Shown piece by piece: positions 25,403-33,034 of a stretch of 53,757 nucleotides of DNA (position 1 is the first letter of the stretch; each line of letters opens with the position of its first letter). Origin of the DNA: Clostridium sp. (GTDB lineage Bacteria; Bacillota; Clostridia; Clostridiales; Clostridiaceae); NCBI GenBank assembly GCA_028692255.1, contig JAQUXS010000007.1, positions 1-53,757 of the forward strand, in the 5' to 3' direction. Made by a program: the position numbers and the translations under genes. A model generated the notes under the pieces. It searched no databases. It was not told the origin of the DNA and saw nothing but the letters and a program-made list of their open reading frames with translations.

Positions 25403-25666
25403 ATGAATTTAAGAACTATAATGATTTTTCCTGAATTTGAAAATATGAATGTCATAAATGAAATTCGCAATAAATATGACCCATTGACAGATTTAGTATT
25501 GCCACATATTACTTTAGTGTTTCCTTTCGACAGTGAATTAACTAATAAAGAACTTAATTTATATTTAAAAGAAAGTTTAATTGACATACACCAATTTAAA
25601 GTTGAATTAAAAGGCTTTGGTGAGCACGAAGAATCAATTATTGTGATAGAGCATGAACTTAATTGA
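25403..25666 (+). pseudogene. Truncated 2'-5' RNA ligase-like (LigT/2H) protein
   Basis: From ATG 25403 (GGAGG upstream) 87 codons encode the N-terminal half of a 2H phosphoesterase, including LVLPHITLVFPF with the first HxT motif, and KGFGEHEESIIV. Family members have about 165-185 residues and a second HxT motif, which is absent. The frame stops soon after KGFG, and nothing like the C-terminal half follows. It is therefore probably inactive. An in-frame ATG at 25334 only reads through the repeat and is unlikely to be the start. Confidence 0.65.
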
Positions 25667-25785
25667 TAAATTTCGATATATAGATTATTTTACAATTAAT
25701 TTTAGCCGCAGAAAAGTGGGATGTTGTTGTATAAAAATTATTTAGATAATATCTAATAAATAGTAATTTTGAGGGAGTTTATGAT

Positions 25786-26280
25786 ATGGAAATAGAAATT
25801 AAATTTGCTTATGATGATAATGAAGAAATTAAAAAATTATTTTTGGAATATACAGAAATGCTTGTTAAAAATGACCCGAATTTTGCAAAATATTTGAAGG
25901 TACAAAATTATGATTCTGAACTTGAACATTTAGAATATAAATATGGATTACCAGATGGCAGATTGTATATAGTAAAAGTTGAAAATGAAACTGCTGGATG
26001 TATTGGTTTAAGAAAAATAGATAGTGAAAACTGTGAAATGAAGAGATTGTACGTTAGACCTGAGTTCCGTGGACATAACATTGCAAATAAGCTGGTGAAA
26101 ATGATTATTGATGACGCTAAAAAAATTGGTTATAAAAGTATGCTCCTAGATACACTACCTTTTTTAGAAGGTGCCATACATTTATATAAAAAGTTTGGAT
26201 TTTATAAAATTGAATCATATAATAATAGCCCAATGGATACTTCAATTTACATGAAATTAGATTTATATAAACAAATTTGA
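25786..26280 (+). CDS. GNAT-family N-acetyltransferase
   Basis: This 164-residue GNAT protein has MKRLYVRPEFRGHNIANKLV (about residues 85-104) as its acetyl-CoA loop, followed by SMLLDTLPFLEGAIHLYKKF. The usual RGxGIG loop is changed to RGHNIA, with Asn where Gly is most common, which may weaken binding. AGGGAG precedes ATG 25786. The leader motif AAATAGTAATTT lies at 25758-25769. It is a single unit followed by repeat B2. Confidence 0.85.
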   Translation: MEIEIKFAYDDNEEIKKLFLEYTEMLVKNDPNFAKYLKVQNYDSELEHLEYKYGLPDGRLYIVKVENETAGCIGLRKIDSENCEMKRLYVRPEFRGHNIANKLVKMIIDDAKKIGYKSMLLDTLPFLEGAIHLYKKFGFYKIESYNNSPMDTSIYMKLDLYKQI

Positions 26281-26310
26281 AGTCGTAAAGTCAATTTAAT
26301 TCATAATTTT

Positions 26311-26395
26311 TTTAAAAACGAAGTAAAGATTAGTATATTATACTTCAGTATCTTTTATATTCATGGAATATTCTAAGGAGCATGAAAATAAAATA
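26311..26395 (+). repeat. Intergenic repeat B2 (full copy)
   Basis: TTAAAAACGAAGTAAAGATTA continues to TATTATACTTCAGTATCTTT. GAAGTA and TACTTC can pair as hairpin arms. It then runs into TGGAATATTCTAAGGAGCAT, a segment that is also part of repeat family F. This is the longest B copy and shows that B and F are related modules. Confidence 0.65.
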
Positions 26396-26415
26396 TTTTT
26401 AAGGGATAAAAAAAT

Positions 26416-26721
26416 ATGTTAGCAGGTATAATAATATGTATAATTTTAGGATTCACTTTAAGAAGTGGAAAAGGTGATTGGTTAATTGCTGGGTATAATA
26501 TGATGGCAGAAGAAGAAAAAAGTAAATATGATAAATTAAAATTATGCAAATGTATTGGAAATTTAATGATTTTTATTGCTGTTATATTAATTACAAATTT
26601 TATTTGTGACAAATACATAAAAATTCCTCATGAAAATAGTATTTTTATGATATTAATCCTTATTTCTATATTTGGAACTGCAATTTATGCCAATACTGGT
26701 AACAGGTTTATAAAAAGATGA
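26416..26721 (+). CDS. DUF3784 membrane protein
   Basis: This 101-residue protein has three hydrophobic segments (about residues 2-14, 48-63 and 76-92) and the family-typical stretch SGKGDWLIAGYNMM with EEEKSKYD, which marks DUF3784 proteins of Firmicutes. Its function is unknown, and they often occur as small lone membrane proteins. A weak AAGGGA site precedes ATG 26416. A shortened, broken copy of this gene lies at 31704-31822. Confidence 0.75.
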   Translation: MLAGIIICIILGFTLRSGKGDWLIAGYNMMAEEEKSKYDKLKLCKCIGNLMIFIAVILITNFICDKYIKIPHENSIFMILILISIFGTAIYANTGNRFIKR

Positions 26722-26755
26722 AAAATTAATTTACTGTCTTATTAAAAAATAAAAT

Positions 26756-26802
26756 AAATATGATATAATTATCATTAGATTAAGTGGGAATAGTAAATAA
26801 TG
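26756..26802 (+). repeat. Intergenic repeat A3 (promoter half only)
   Basis: ATATGATATAATTATCATTAG followed by ATTAAGTGGGAATAGTAA corresponds to the promoter half of family A. It carries the extended -10 box TGATATAAT (26762-26769) but lacks the terminator hairpin. It supplies a likely promoter for the HAD gene at 26826. Confidence 0.6.
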
Positions 26803-26825
26803 TAAATTAAAAGGGGAATAAGTTA

Positions 26826-27587
26826 ATGGTTGATGTAATTGCTCTTGATTTAGATGGAACGCTATTAAAAAATGATAAAACAGTTTCAGAAGAAACAATA
26901 AGAACTTTGAAAAAGCATGAAGAATTAGGTAGACAAATAGTTATTGTTACAGCAAGGCCACCCAGATTAGAACCAATAAAACTTCCAAAGGAATTACAAC
27001 GAGAATTTATGATATTTTATAATGGAGCAGAAATTTATCACAATAATAAAAGGATATATAGTCAAAGAATATCTTTAGATTCGGCTAAAAATATCAAAAA
27101 TTTGATACTAAATGACTATAATCAATGTAGGATAGGTTTTGAAATTAACAATAAATTATATGCTAATTTTAGAGATAGTAGTATTTTTGGAACTGCTGAG
27201 TTTGAAACAATTAATTTAAATATTTTCCAGGTGAAATCTTCTACGAAGATTCTAATTGATATGAGCAATATACATAGTGTAGACGATTTTAGATTGAAAT
27301 TGCCTTTAGATTGCAATCTAATTATAACCGATAATGGGAAATTGGGTCAAATTATGGCTCGGGGAGTAAATAAATTGAGTGCATTAACATATATCCTTGC
27401 TAAACTTGGTACAAGCATTGATAAAGTAATGTTTTTTGGTGATGATATTAATGATATTGAACTACTAAAAGAATGTGGTATAGGAGTAGCAATGGGAAAT
27501 GCAGTTGCAAAAGTGAAAAGTATTGCAAATTATATAACGTCAAGCAATGAAGAAGATGGAGTCGCAGTTTTTCTTAATGAATTCTAA
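26826..27587 (+). CDS. Cof-type HAD-IIB phosphatase
   Basis: This 253-residue HAD hydrolase has motif I DLDGT at residues 8-12 (nucleophile Asp8, acid Asp10), motif II in IVTARPP and motif IV in MFFGDDINDIELL (about residues 202-214). The IIB cap lies between. Such enzymes dephosphorylate sugar phosphates or nucleotides. AAGGGG precedes ATG 26826 and the promoter is probably in repeat A3. It is intact and forms a single unit. Confidence 0.9.
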   Translation: MVDVIALDLDGTLLKNDKTVSEETIRTLKKHEELGRQIVIVTARPPRLEPIKLPKELQREFMIFYNGAEIYHNNKRIYSQRISLDSAKNIKNLILNDYNQCRIGFEINNKLYANFRDSSIFGTAEFETINLNIFQVKSSTKILIDMSNIHSVDDFRLKLPLDCNLIITDNGKLGQIMARGVNKLSALTYILAKLGTSIDKVMFFGDDINDIELLKECGIGVAMGNAVAKVKSIANYITSSNEEDGVAVFLNEF

Positions 27588-27596
27588 GCAAAAGAA

Positions 27597-27680
27597 TAAT
27601 TTATACGCTTCTTAAAAAATGAAGTAAAAATTAGTATATTATACTTCAGTATCTTTATATTCTCATGAAAATAGTATCTT
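27597..27680 (+). repeat. Intergenic repeat B3
   Basis: TTATACGCTTCTTAAAAAAT, then GAAGTAAAAATTAGTATATT and ATACTTCAGTATCTTTATAT closely match B2. It runs into CTCATGAAAATAGTATCTTTA, which resembles the 3' part of the DUF3784 gene (CCTCATGAAAATAGTATTTT at 26626), so B copies carry pieces of neighbouring genes. Confidence 0.6.
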
Positions 27681-28045
27681 TATGATAAATCTTTATGTTT
27701 ATACATATATATATAAATACAAATTGGAATTATAACTCAAAGCAACATAATAAATAAACTTTGTAATGAATAAAACATTGTCTTACCATTAAGAATATTT
27801 TCAATTAGTAAATCCATGTTTGATATTCCTAATAATAATGATATTTTTGATGTTATAGTATTTATGTTTCCTATAATAGGTATTACATATAAAACGGCTA
27901 TTGTAATAATAGAACAAATCATAGCTTCAGATTGATTTCTACATATAAAACCAATTAATGCCCCAATTAGAATCAACCCAAGTAAAGAAATAAATATTAA
28001 AAATGCAATTTGTATAAAACTTATAGCATTCAATTTTAATATAAA
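27680..28045 (-). pseudogene. 3' remnant of an ABC-2-type transporter permease
   Basis: On the minus strand the frame encodes only C-terminal permease helices (FLIFISLLGLILIGALIGF, CRNQSEAMICSIITIAVLY). It then meets TGA at 27737 and continues in the same frame to VIIPICIYIYMYKHKDLS, a typical permease C-terminus ending at TAA 27680. The TGA is therefore probably a nonsense mutation. The 5' part of the gene is gone, and its remnant abuts a plus-strand VOC remnant. AAATTGGAATTTAT-type family E sequence in reverse orientation lies at about 27717. Confidence 0.65.
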
Positions 28046-28047
28046 TA

Positions 28048-28290
28048 ATGAACGAAGCGTACATAAAATATGTAAGACAAGAAAATACAAGTGTAAGTAA
28101 AACGGTAGTATTTAATTTCACTGTCGATAATCTAAATGATGAAATTGAAAGGGTTAAAGGACTAAATATAGGTGAAGTATCAGAAGTCATGTATGTAAAT
28201 ATTACTATGCCTTATTATTTCTTTATAATTAATGACCCTGATGGAAACGAAATAGAAGTTACAGGTAAATACTGCTGCCACAAGGAATGA
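28048..28290 (+). pseudogene. 3' remnant of a VOC/glyoxalase-family gene
   Basis: Eighty codons encode the C-terminal half of a VOC protein (FNFTVDNLNDEIERVKGL, YYFFIINDPDGNEIEVTGKY). Full domains need about 115-130 residues with two beta-alpha-beta-beta-beta units, and the first unit is missing. No convincing ribosome site precedes ATG 28048. Instead the sequence switches directly into the reversed ABC permease remnant, so a deletion or recombination joined the two. Confidence 0.7.
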
Positions 28291-28400
28291 GTATTATTTA
28301 CGCATTAGGTTTATATGAGCAAGCAGTGGACCCCAAAATAGAGTCCCCTTAAAGGTGTTACAATAAAAATTATAGTTTAGTATATTTATGTTTAAGGTTT

Positions 28401-28462
28401 ACAAAAGGATATCATCCTTATTTTAAATAAGGTATAGTAAATAGATAAATGGTAACTTATAG
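28401..28462 (+). promoter_or_regulatory. Overlapping hairpins and repeat G before a methyltransferase
   Basis: AAGGAT (28405-28410) with ATCCTT (28414-28419) and CCTTATT (28416-28422) with AATAAGG (28426-28432) share bases, so they cannot form together. The first is followed by ATTTT and could end the upstream remnant. Downstream, GATAAATGGTAACTTATAG (28444-28462) recurs with one mismatch at 51429-51447, also before a methyltransferase gene. Confidence 0.35.
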
Positions 28463-28491
28463 GTGCTTAAGAAAGAAGGCTATGCAGTAAT

Positions 28492-29109
28492 ATGGGTAGA
28501 AAAAGTACAAATAAAAAGTTTTGGGAAAAGGTTGCCAAATTGTATACACCAATGCAAGAAAGAAAAAATATAAAACTTTACCGAGAATTATGTGAAATTA
28601 TATCAAAAGCACTGGATAATAATATGCAGGTATTAGAATTGGCTTGCGGAACTGGACAACTTACATTTCCACTATGTAAAAAGGTAGCTAGTTGGGAAGC
28701 AACTGATTTTTCAGAGAACATGATTGAAGAAGCAAAGTTGAGAGTATCTGATTTACCTGTTACTTTTAATGTACAGGATGCAACGAATCTATCATACGAA
28801 GATGAACGGTTTGATACAGTGGTTATTGCAAATGCTCTTCATATTATGCCCAATCCTGATAAAGCGCTAATAGAAATTAGGCGTGTATTAAAAAAAGGAG
28901 GATTGCTCATTGCACCCACATTTGTATATAATGGAAAAACTAATAAGATACTAATTGGATTGATGGAAATGCTTGGTTTTCATACTTTTCACAAATGGAC
29001 ATCTGATGAATATGCAGAGTTTATACGTAAAAGAGGATTTAATATAATCAATAGTTTTATAATTGCGGGGAAAATGCTGCCAGAATGTATATTAATTTGT
29101 AAAACATAA
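28492..29109 (+). CDS. Class I SAM-dependent methyltransferase
   Basis: This 205-residue Rossmann-fold methyltransferase has the SAM-binding motif I LELACGTGQ near residues 48-56, motif II-like ATDFSENMI and the post-motif FDTVVIANALHIMPNPDKAL. It resembles UbiE-type small-molecule methyltransferases. The substrate is unknown. The ribosome site AGAAGG is rather distant from ATG 28492. Repeat G upstream may mark its promoter. It is a single unit. Confidence 0.85.
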   Translation: MGRKSTNKKFWEKVAKLYTPMQERKNIKLYRELCEIISKALDNNMQVLELACGTGQLTFPLCKKVASWEATDFSENMIEEAKLRVSDLPVTFNVQDATNLSYEDERFDTVVIANALHIMPNPDKALIEIRRVLKKGGLLIAPTFVYNGKTNKILIGLMEMLGFHTFHKWTSDEYAEFIRKRGFNIINSFIIAGKMLPECILICKT

Positions 29110-29132
29110 ATTTATTAAGTGGTTATAATTTA
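29110..29132 (+). repeat. 23-bp scrap identical to part of the nucleotidyltransferase gene
   Basis: ATTTATTAAGTGGTTATAAT plus TTA is identical to 33045-33067, which there encodes residues 4-11 of the nucleotidyltransferase. Similarity continues weakly (GTACAAGTT versus GTACAAATT). Here it is intergenic, so it looks like a remnant of a second copy. Confidence 0.6.
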
Positions 29133-29183
29133 TTTAGAATAGTACAAGTTTTTTATAATATTTATAACATAGGAGTTGGTATA

Positions 29184-29417
29184 ATGAAACGATTTTTATG
29201 GTTTAACATTGAAAAATTAAAAAATGATCCGGATTATTTTCTAATGAGCTATATATTAATTATATTTGTTCAATTAGGATTTTGGACTAAGATTCATGAT
29301 TTGAGTAGTATAGTATTTGGTAGTATTTTCAGTATATTATTTCTATACTTAACTTTTATAAAAAAAGACTTTACGCTAAAAGATATATGGAAATTATTTT
29401 GGAAAATTAATAGTTGA
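29184..29417 (+). CDS. Small hypothetical membrane protein
   Basis: This 77-residue protein has two hydrophobic helices (YFLMSYILIIFVQLGFW and SIVFGSIFSILFLYLTF) and charged ends. TAGGAG precedes ATG 29184. The last codons (KINS, stop) are made of repeat F sequence, so the original C-terminus may have been changed by the repeat. No family is recognised. Confidence 0.6.
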   Translation: MKRFLWFNIEKLKNDPDYFLMSYILIIFVQLGFWTKIHDLSSIVFGSIFSILFLYLTFIKKDFTLKDIWKLFWKINS

Positions 29418-29470
29418 AACAGTCAGTAGAAATTCTATAGGAAGATCCTAAGGAGTAGGAAAATTATATA
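29403..29470 (+). repeat. Repeat F, copy 1
   Basis: This 68-bp sequence (AAAATTAATAGTTGAAACAG and onward to AGGAGTAGGAAAATTATAT) matches 33642-33709 with about seven differences. In both places it follows nucleotidyltransferase-like sequence, here only a 23-bp scrap of it. Part of it also occurs in repeat B2. Confidence 0.75.
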
Positions 29471-29540
29471 TAATATATTGCAGAAATGTTTTTGGCTTCA
29501 GAGAAAAGCTTAAAAATTTTAATTTGAAAGGAGCATACAA

Positions 29541-29927
29541 GTGGAAAAAATTAAATTTTTCGGGGAAAATGATGCTATAAAAGTGCATAAAGACAATGGA
29601 ACTGATGTTAGTTATTATATATTCAATGAGTTTGAAATTCATAGAAATAAAATAGAACCTAAAAGTATTCAAGAATGGCATTATCATTCAAAGATTGAAG
29701 AGACATTGATGGTTATTAAGGGCAAATTAACCTGCAGATGGCTGGAAGATAGTGAAGAAAGATCAAAAAAGATTATTGAAAATGAAATTGTAAGAGTAGG
29801 TAATTCTACACATACATTTGAAAATGAAACGGATGAAGAAGTTCAATTTATAGTATTTAGATTTGTTCCTGAAGGATTGGACAAGCGGGAAATAATAAAA
29901 AGTGATAAGGTTATAGTAAACAGATAA
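29541..29927 (+). CDS. Cupin-domain protein
   Basis: This 128-residue single-domain cupin carries WHYHSKIEETLMVIKGKL, in which His, His and Glu match metal ligands of cupin motif 1. A second motif (about residues 82-96, RVGNSTHTFEN) supplies a later His. It may bind a metal and act as an isomerase, oxygenase or sensor. GTG 29541 is supported by AAAGGAG. It is a single unit, and the substrate is unknown. Confidence 0.8.
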   Translation: MEKIKFFGENDAIKVHKDNGTDVSYYIFNEFEIHRNKIEPKSIQEWHYHSKIEETLMVIKGKLTCRWLEDSEERSKKIIENEIVRVGNSTHTFENETDEEVQFIVFRFVPEGLDKREIIKSDKVIVNR

Positions 29928-29929
29928 AT

Positions 29930-29947
29930 TTTCTATAATTATAGAAA
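29930..29947. terminator. Palindrome after the cupin gene
   Basis: TTTCTATAATTATAGAAA is a perfect 18-bp palindrome 3 nt after the cupin stop. It is AT-only except for one C/G pair, so it is a weak terminator at best or a protein-binding site. Confidence 0.3.
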
Positions 29948-29974
29948 TTAATTTATGAGATTGGAGTGAAATTT

Positions 29975-30127
29975 TTGGATATTACAGATGTTACAAAATT
30001 TACAAATATACTTGAATATAATATATATCTTTATTCAATTGTATTTATGTTTTTATCTGAATTTATAATATGTACATTTACTTCAATAGGGAATAAAAAA
30101 GATAGAAAAAGCTCCAATATATGGTGA
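29975..30127 (+). CDS. Possible 50-residue small membrane protein
   Basis: TTG 29975 follows GGAG by 8 nt and opens a 50-codon frame ending at TGA 30125. It contains one hydrophobic helix (YLYSIVFMFLSEFIICTF) and a basic tail (GNKKDRKSS). Reading as a gene rests only on the ribosome site and the helix. The rest of the 29928-30304 gap holds no other gene that I can support. Confidence 0.35.
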   Translation: MDITDVTKFTNILEYNIYLYSIVFMFLSEFIICTFTSIGNKKDRKSSNIW

Positions 30128-30304
30128 TACTATAGATTTATAGCACAAAATACAGAATCGTAAATAATTACGAACTAATGATTAGTTATATAATTCTGCC
30201 AATAAACAGGAATTTGTCCAGTAGTTTAAAAGAATGAAAAAATTAAATTTGTAGTTAACATAACTTTATATAGAGGGTGTCACCTATATAATTATGGAGG
30301 AAAT

Positions 30305-31009
30305 ATGATTAAGGATAGATTTAATATTAGTAATATTCCTACAGTTTTGTGGGGAGAAAAGAGTAAAAAACTTTTTATTGCAGTACATGGAAATATGTCG
30401 AATAAGGAAGATGTTGTGATTCAAATTTTAGCGGAAGAAGCAATTCGAAAGGGTTATCAAGTATTAAGTTTTGATTTGCCAGAGCATGGTGAAAGAAAAA
30501 ATGATAGTACACCTTGCAAAGTACAATTTTGCGTTAGTGATTTATCTATAATTATGAACTATGCAAAAGAACATTGGAAAGAAGTGAGTTTGTTTGCATG
30601 TAGTATGGGGGCTTATTTTAGCCTTTTAGCGTATAAAAATGATATGCTGAGAAAGGCATTATTTTTATCACCAGTAGTTAATATGGAAAGAATTATAGAA
30701 AATATGATGATATGGTTTAATGTAACACCAGAGCGTTTGAAAAAGGAAATGACCATAGAAACACCAATTGGTCAAAAGTTATATTGGGATTACTTCTGTT
30801 ATGTAAAACAACATCCTATTAGTACATGGAATACAGATACAGATATTATGTATGGAGCAAAGGATGAATTTTGTGAATTTGAAGATATTAATTATTTCGT
30901 TAAAAAGTACTGCTGTAGATTAGAGGTTATGGATGAAGGAGAACATTATTTTCATACAGAAGAACAGTTGAATGTATTCAAGCATTGGTTACAAAAACAT
31001 ATTGACTAA
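30305..31009 (+). CDS. Alpha/beta hydrolase
   Basis: This 234-residue alpha/beta hydrolase has an HG oxyanion motif in IAVHGNMSNKED, and its nucleophile elbow reads ACSMGA (Ser near residue 100) with Ala where the first Gly of GxSxG is usual. DIMYGAKDEFCEF may hold the catalytic Asp, and EGEHYFHTEEQL the catalytic His. AGGAGG-like GGAGG precedes ATG 30305. The substrate is unknown, possibly an ester or peptide. It is a single unit. Confidence 0.82.
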   Translation: MIKDRFNISNIPTVLWGEKSKKLFIAVHGNMSNKEDVVIQILAEEAIRKGYQVLSFDLPEHGERKNDSTPCKVQFCVSDLSIIMNYAKEHWKEVSLFACSMGAYFSLLAYKNDMLRKALFLSPVVNMERIIENMMIWFNVTPERLKKEMTIETPIGQKLYWDYFCYVKQHPISTWNTDTDIMYGAKDEFCEFEDINYFVKKYCCRLEVMDEGEHYFHTEEQLNVFKHWLQKHID

Positions 31010-31013
31010 TGAA

Positions 31014-31050
31014 TTTCAATTTGTTTTATTCAATAAAATAATGTGCGGAA
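31014..31050 (+). repeat. Repeat D, copy 1
   Basis: TTTCAATTTGTTTTATTCAA followed by AAAATAATGTGCGG matches 52741-52780 (TCTAATTTGTTTGATTGAAC, then ATAATGTGTGG). Both start a few nt after a stop codon, so this is a 3'-flank module related to family E. Confidence 0.55.
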
Positions 31051-31076
31051 AATTGAGAATAGGTAGGTGTTGTTAA

Positions 31077-31628
31077 ATGTTTTTAGATACTATAGAAACT
31101 GATAGACTTATTATAAGAGAAGTTAATGAAGGTGATTTTAAGTCTATTCATACATATGCTTCAAAACCTGAAGTAACAATGTATGTACCATTTGGACCAA
31201 ACAGTGAAATGGATACTGAACTTTTTTTGAAAAAGGTTATCAATTATAAATTTCAAAACCCAAGATGTGATTATGAATTTGCTGTAGTATTAAAGAAAAA
31301 TAATACATTAATTGGTGGGTGTGGGATTCACATCACAAATATTGGCAACAAGGAAGGTTCAATTGGATATTGTTTTGATAATAAATTTTGGAGAAATGGG
31401 TATGCTTCTGAATCAGCCGATGCTATCATTAAATTTGGATTTAATAAGTTAAATTTACATAGAATTTTTGGTACATGCCACCCTGATAATATTGGCTCTG
31501 CAAAGGTTATGGAAAAAGTAGGAATGACAAAAGAAGGCTATTTAAGGGAGAATAAATTACAAAAAGGAAAATGGAGAGATTCATTCATATACTCAATTCT
31601 TGATTATGAATACAATGTTAATTCGTAA
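31077..31628 (+). CDS. GNAT-family acetyltransferase (RimJ/RimL type)
   Basis: This 183-residue protein begins ETDRLIIREVNEGDF, typical of the RimJ/RimL subgroup. It continues with IGYCFDNKFWRNGYASESAD (acetyl-CoA loop, about residues 96-115) and GTCHPDNIGSAKVMEKVGM. It could acetylate a protein N-terminus or a small amine such as spermidine. It is intact and forms a single unit followed by repeat B4. Confidence 0.88.
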   Translation: MFLDTIETDRLIIREVNEGDFKSIHTYASKPEVTMYVPFGPNSEMDTELFLKKVINYKFQNPRCDYEFAVVLKKNNTLIGGCGIHITNIGNKEGSIGYCFDNKFWRNGYASESADAIIKFGFNKLNLHRIFGTCHPDNIGSAKVMEKVGMTKEGYLRENKLQKGKWRDSFIYSILDYEYNVNS

Positions 31629-31700
31629 TCTTCTTAAAAAATGAAGTAAAGATTAGTATATTTTATATACGTGTAGGATCCAAAGGAGCGTGTAAATAAC
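31617..31700 (+). repeat. Intergenic repeat B4
   Basis: TTAATTCGTAATCTTCTTAAAAA is followed by ATGAAGTAAAGATTAGTATA and then a diverged second half with GGATCCAAAGGAGCGTG. Its first part also occurs at 52786-52805 (TTAATTCGTAATATTCTTA). It overlaps the stop region of the GNAT gene. Confidence 0.6.
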
Positions 31701-31703
31701 ATA

Positions 31704-31822
31704 TTTTAGGAGTCACTTTAAGAAGTGGAAAAGGTGATTGGTTAATTGCTGTTATATTAATTATAAATTTTATTTGTGACAAATATATAAAAATTCCTCA
31801 TGAAAATAGTATTTTGAGGAAA
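31704..31822 (+). pseudogene. Broken copy of the DUF3784 gene with an exact 90-bp deletion
   Basis: The segment from TTTTAGGAGTCACTTTAAGA through CCTCATGAAAATAGTATTTT is nearly identical to 26447-26645, except that 90 bp are missing. In the intact gene the missing part lies between two ATTGCTG repeats (26485-26491 and 26575-26581). Here one ATTGCTG remains at the join, the mark of a deletion between direct repeats. The 5' and 3' ends of the gene are also lost. Confidence 0.85.
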
Positions 31823-31925
31823 TAAATAAGATAGAAAATCATTATTGATTTTAAAAAAATATTATGATAGAATCAAAATAATTAAATAACATGATGTTTA
31901 TTTTTACCCCCGGGTAAGAATTATA

Positions 31926-31992
31926 AAAGCACTGGATTTCATTCCGTTAGGGCCTATTTTTAGGAGGGATGAAATCTAGTGCTTTATTGTTT
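31926..31992 (+). terminator. Long hairpin with T-rich tail
   Basis: AAAGCACTGGATTTCAT (31926-31942) pairs with ATGAAATCTAGTGCTTT (31969-31985) with one G-T pair. Extra CC/GG pairing continues inside, and ATTGTTTTT follows. It can end transcription from upstream, just before the broken dehydratase gene. The palindrome TTACCCCCGGGTAA lies at 31904-31917. Confidence 0.7.
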
Positions 31993-32025
31993 TTAAGTAT
32001 AATTGAATTGATATTGGTGAAAGGG

Positions 32026-32916
32026 ATGATATTTCATAAGATTTTAAGTTATAAACTAACAAAATAGACTAAACTGGAATCTTTCCAAAGAGCAAAAAGC
32101 TTTAAAATCCGTGGTGCTCTAAATAAAATGATGACTTTATCCAAAGAAGAAAAAAACTGTGGAATTGCAACAATTTCTTCTGGAAATCATGGTAGCTCTG
32201 TTAGTTACGCTGCTTCGATTCTTGGCATAAAGGATACAAAAATCATTGTACCTAAAAGTACGCCTCAAAGTAAAATAGATAAGATTAAATACTTTGGTGC
32301 AGATGTGATGCTTATGGGAGAAAATTATGACGAAGCTTGCTCACTGGGAATGGCATATATAAAGGAAAAAGGTTTAACTTTTATTGATGCTTATTATAGT
32401 GACCCTCAAATATATTGTGGTCAAGGAACAATTGCCATTGAAATCCTTGAGCAAAATGAAGATATTGATACAATAATAGTTCCAATTGGTGGTGGTGGTC
32501 TTATTACAGGTATTGCAGTTGCTGCAAAGTCAATAAAGCCATCTATTCGTATAATTGGTATACAAACAGAAGCATGCCCTGCTATGATAAACTCTTATAA
32601 AGACAATACTTTTTATGAAGAATATCCTAGCAAAGAGTCAATATGTGATGCTTTGGTTGGTGGTGTTGGAAAGTTAAGCTATGAAATGGCAAAGGATTAT
32701 GTTGATGATTTCCTTATTGTAACAGAAAAATCTATAGCTAAGGCAGTTAGTTTTATGGCAAAAAAAGAAAAATATATTGTAGAAGCAGGAAGTTGTACAA
32801 CTGTAGCTGCGGTTATGGAGCATAAGGAAAGAATTGGTGGTAAAAATATAGCTCTTGTTTTATCTGGTGGAAACATCGATGGAAAACTTTTAACTTCTAT
32901 TCTAGAAAAATATTGA
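32026..32916 (+). pseudogene. Threonine/serine dehydratase gene with stop and internal deletion
   Basis: ATG 32026 opens MIFHKILSYKLTK, then TAG at 32065, and the same frame continues TKLESFQRAKSFKIRGALNK. The Lys in SFKIRGA is the expected PLP lysine. Intact threonine dehydratases have about 45-50 residues before KLES, whereas only 14 codons are present, so sequence was deleted and the stop lies at the join. The remaining frame from 32128 (SSGNHGSS, then VPIGGGGLITGIA, then LSGGNIDG) is open but would lack the PLP lysine, so translation from there would not give an active enzyme. Confidence 0.75.
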
Positions 32917-33034
32917 TTAAAATTAGTTACTCTAATATATTTATCTCATGTGATTTGTACTATGGTATAATTTTTACATGAATTAAATGTAAATTGCTAT
33001 AATATGGTAAAACAAAGGAGGTTGTTAATGCCGA

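Noticed and set aside
28328-28360. Possible insertion-sequence end (TGGACCCCAAAATAGAGTCCCC)
   Set aside because: The stretch resembles terminal sequences of some IS3-group elements, but no partner inverted repeat, target duplication or transposase fragment was found nearby.
31904-31917. TTACCCCCGGGTAA as an operator
   Set aside because: It is a short GC palindrome in a region of gene scraps with no intact gene directly behind it, so no regulatory role can be supported.
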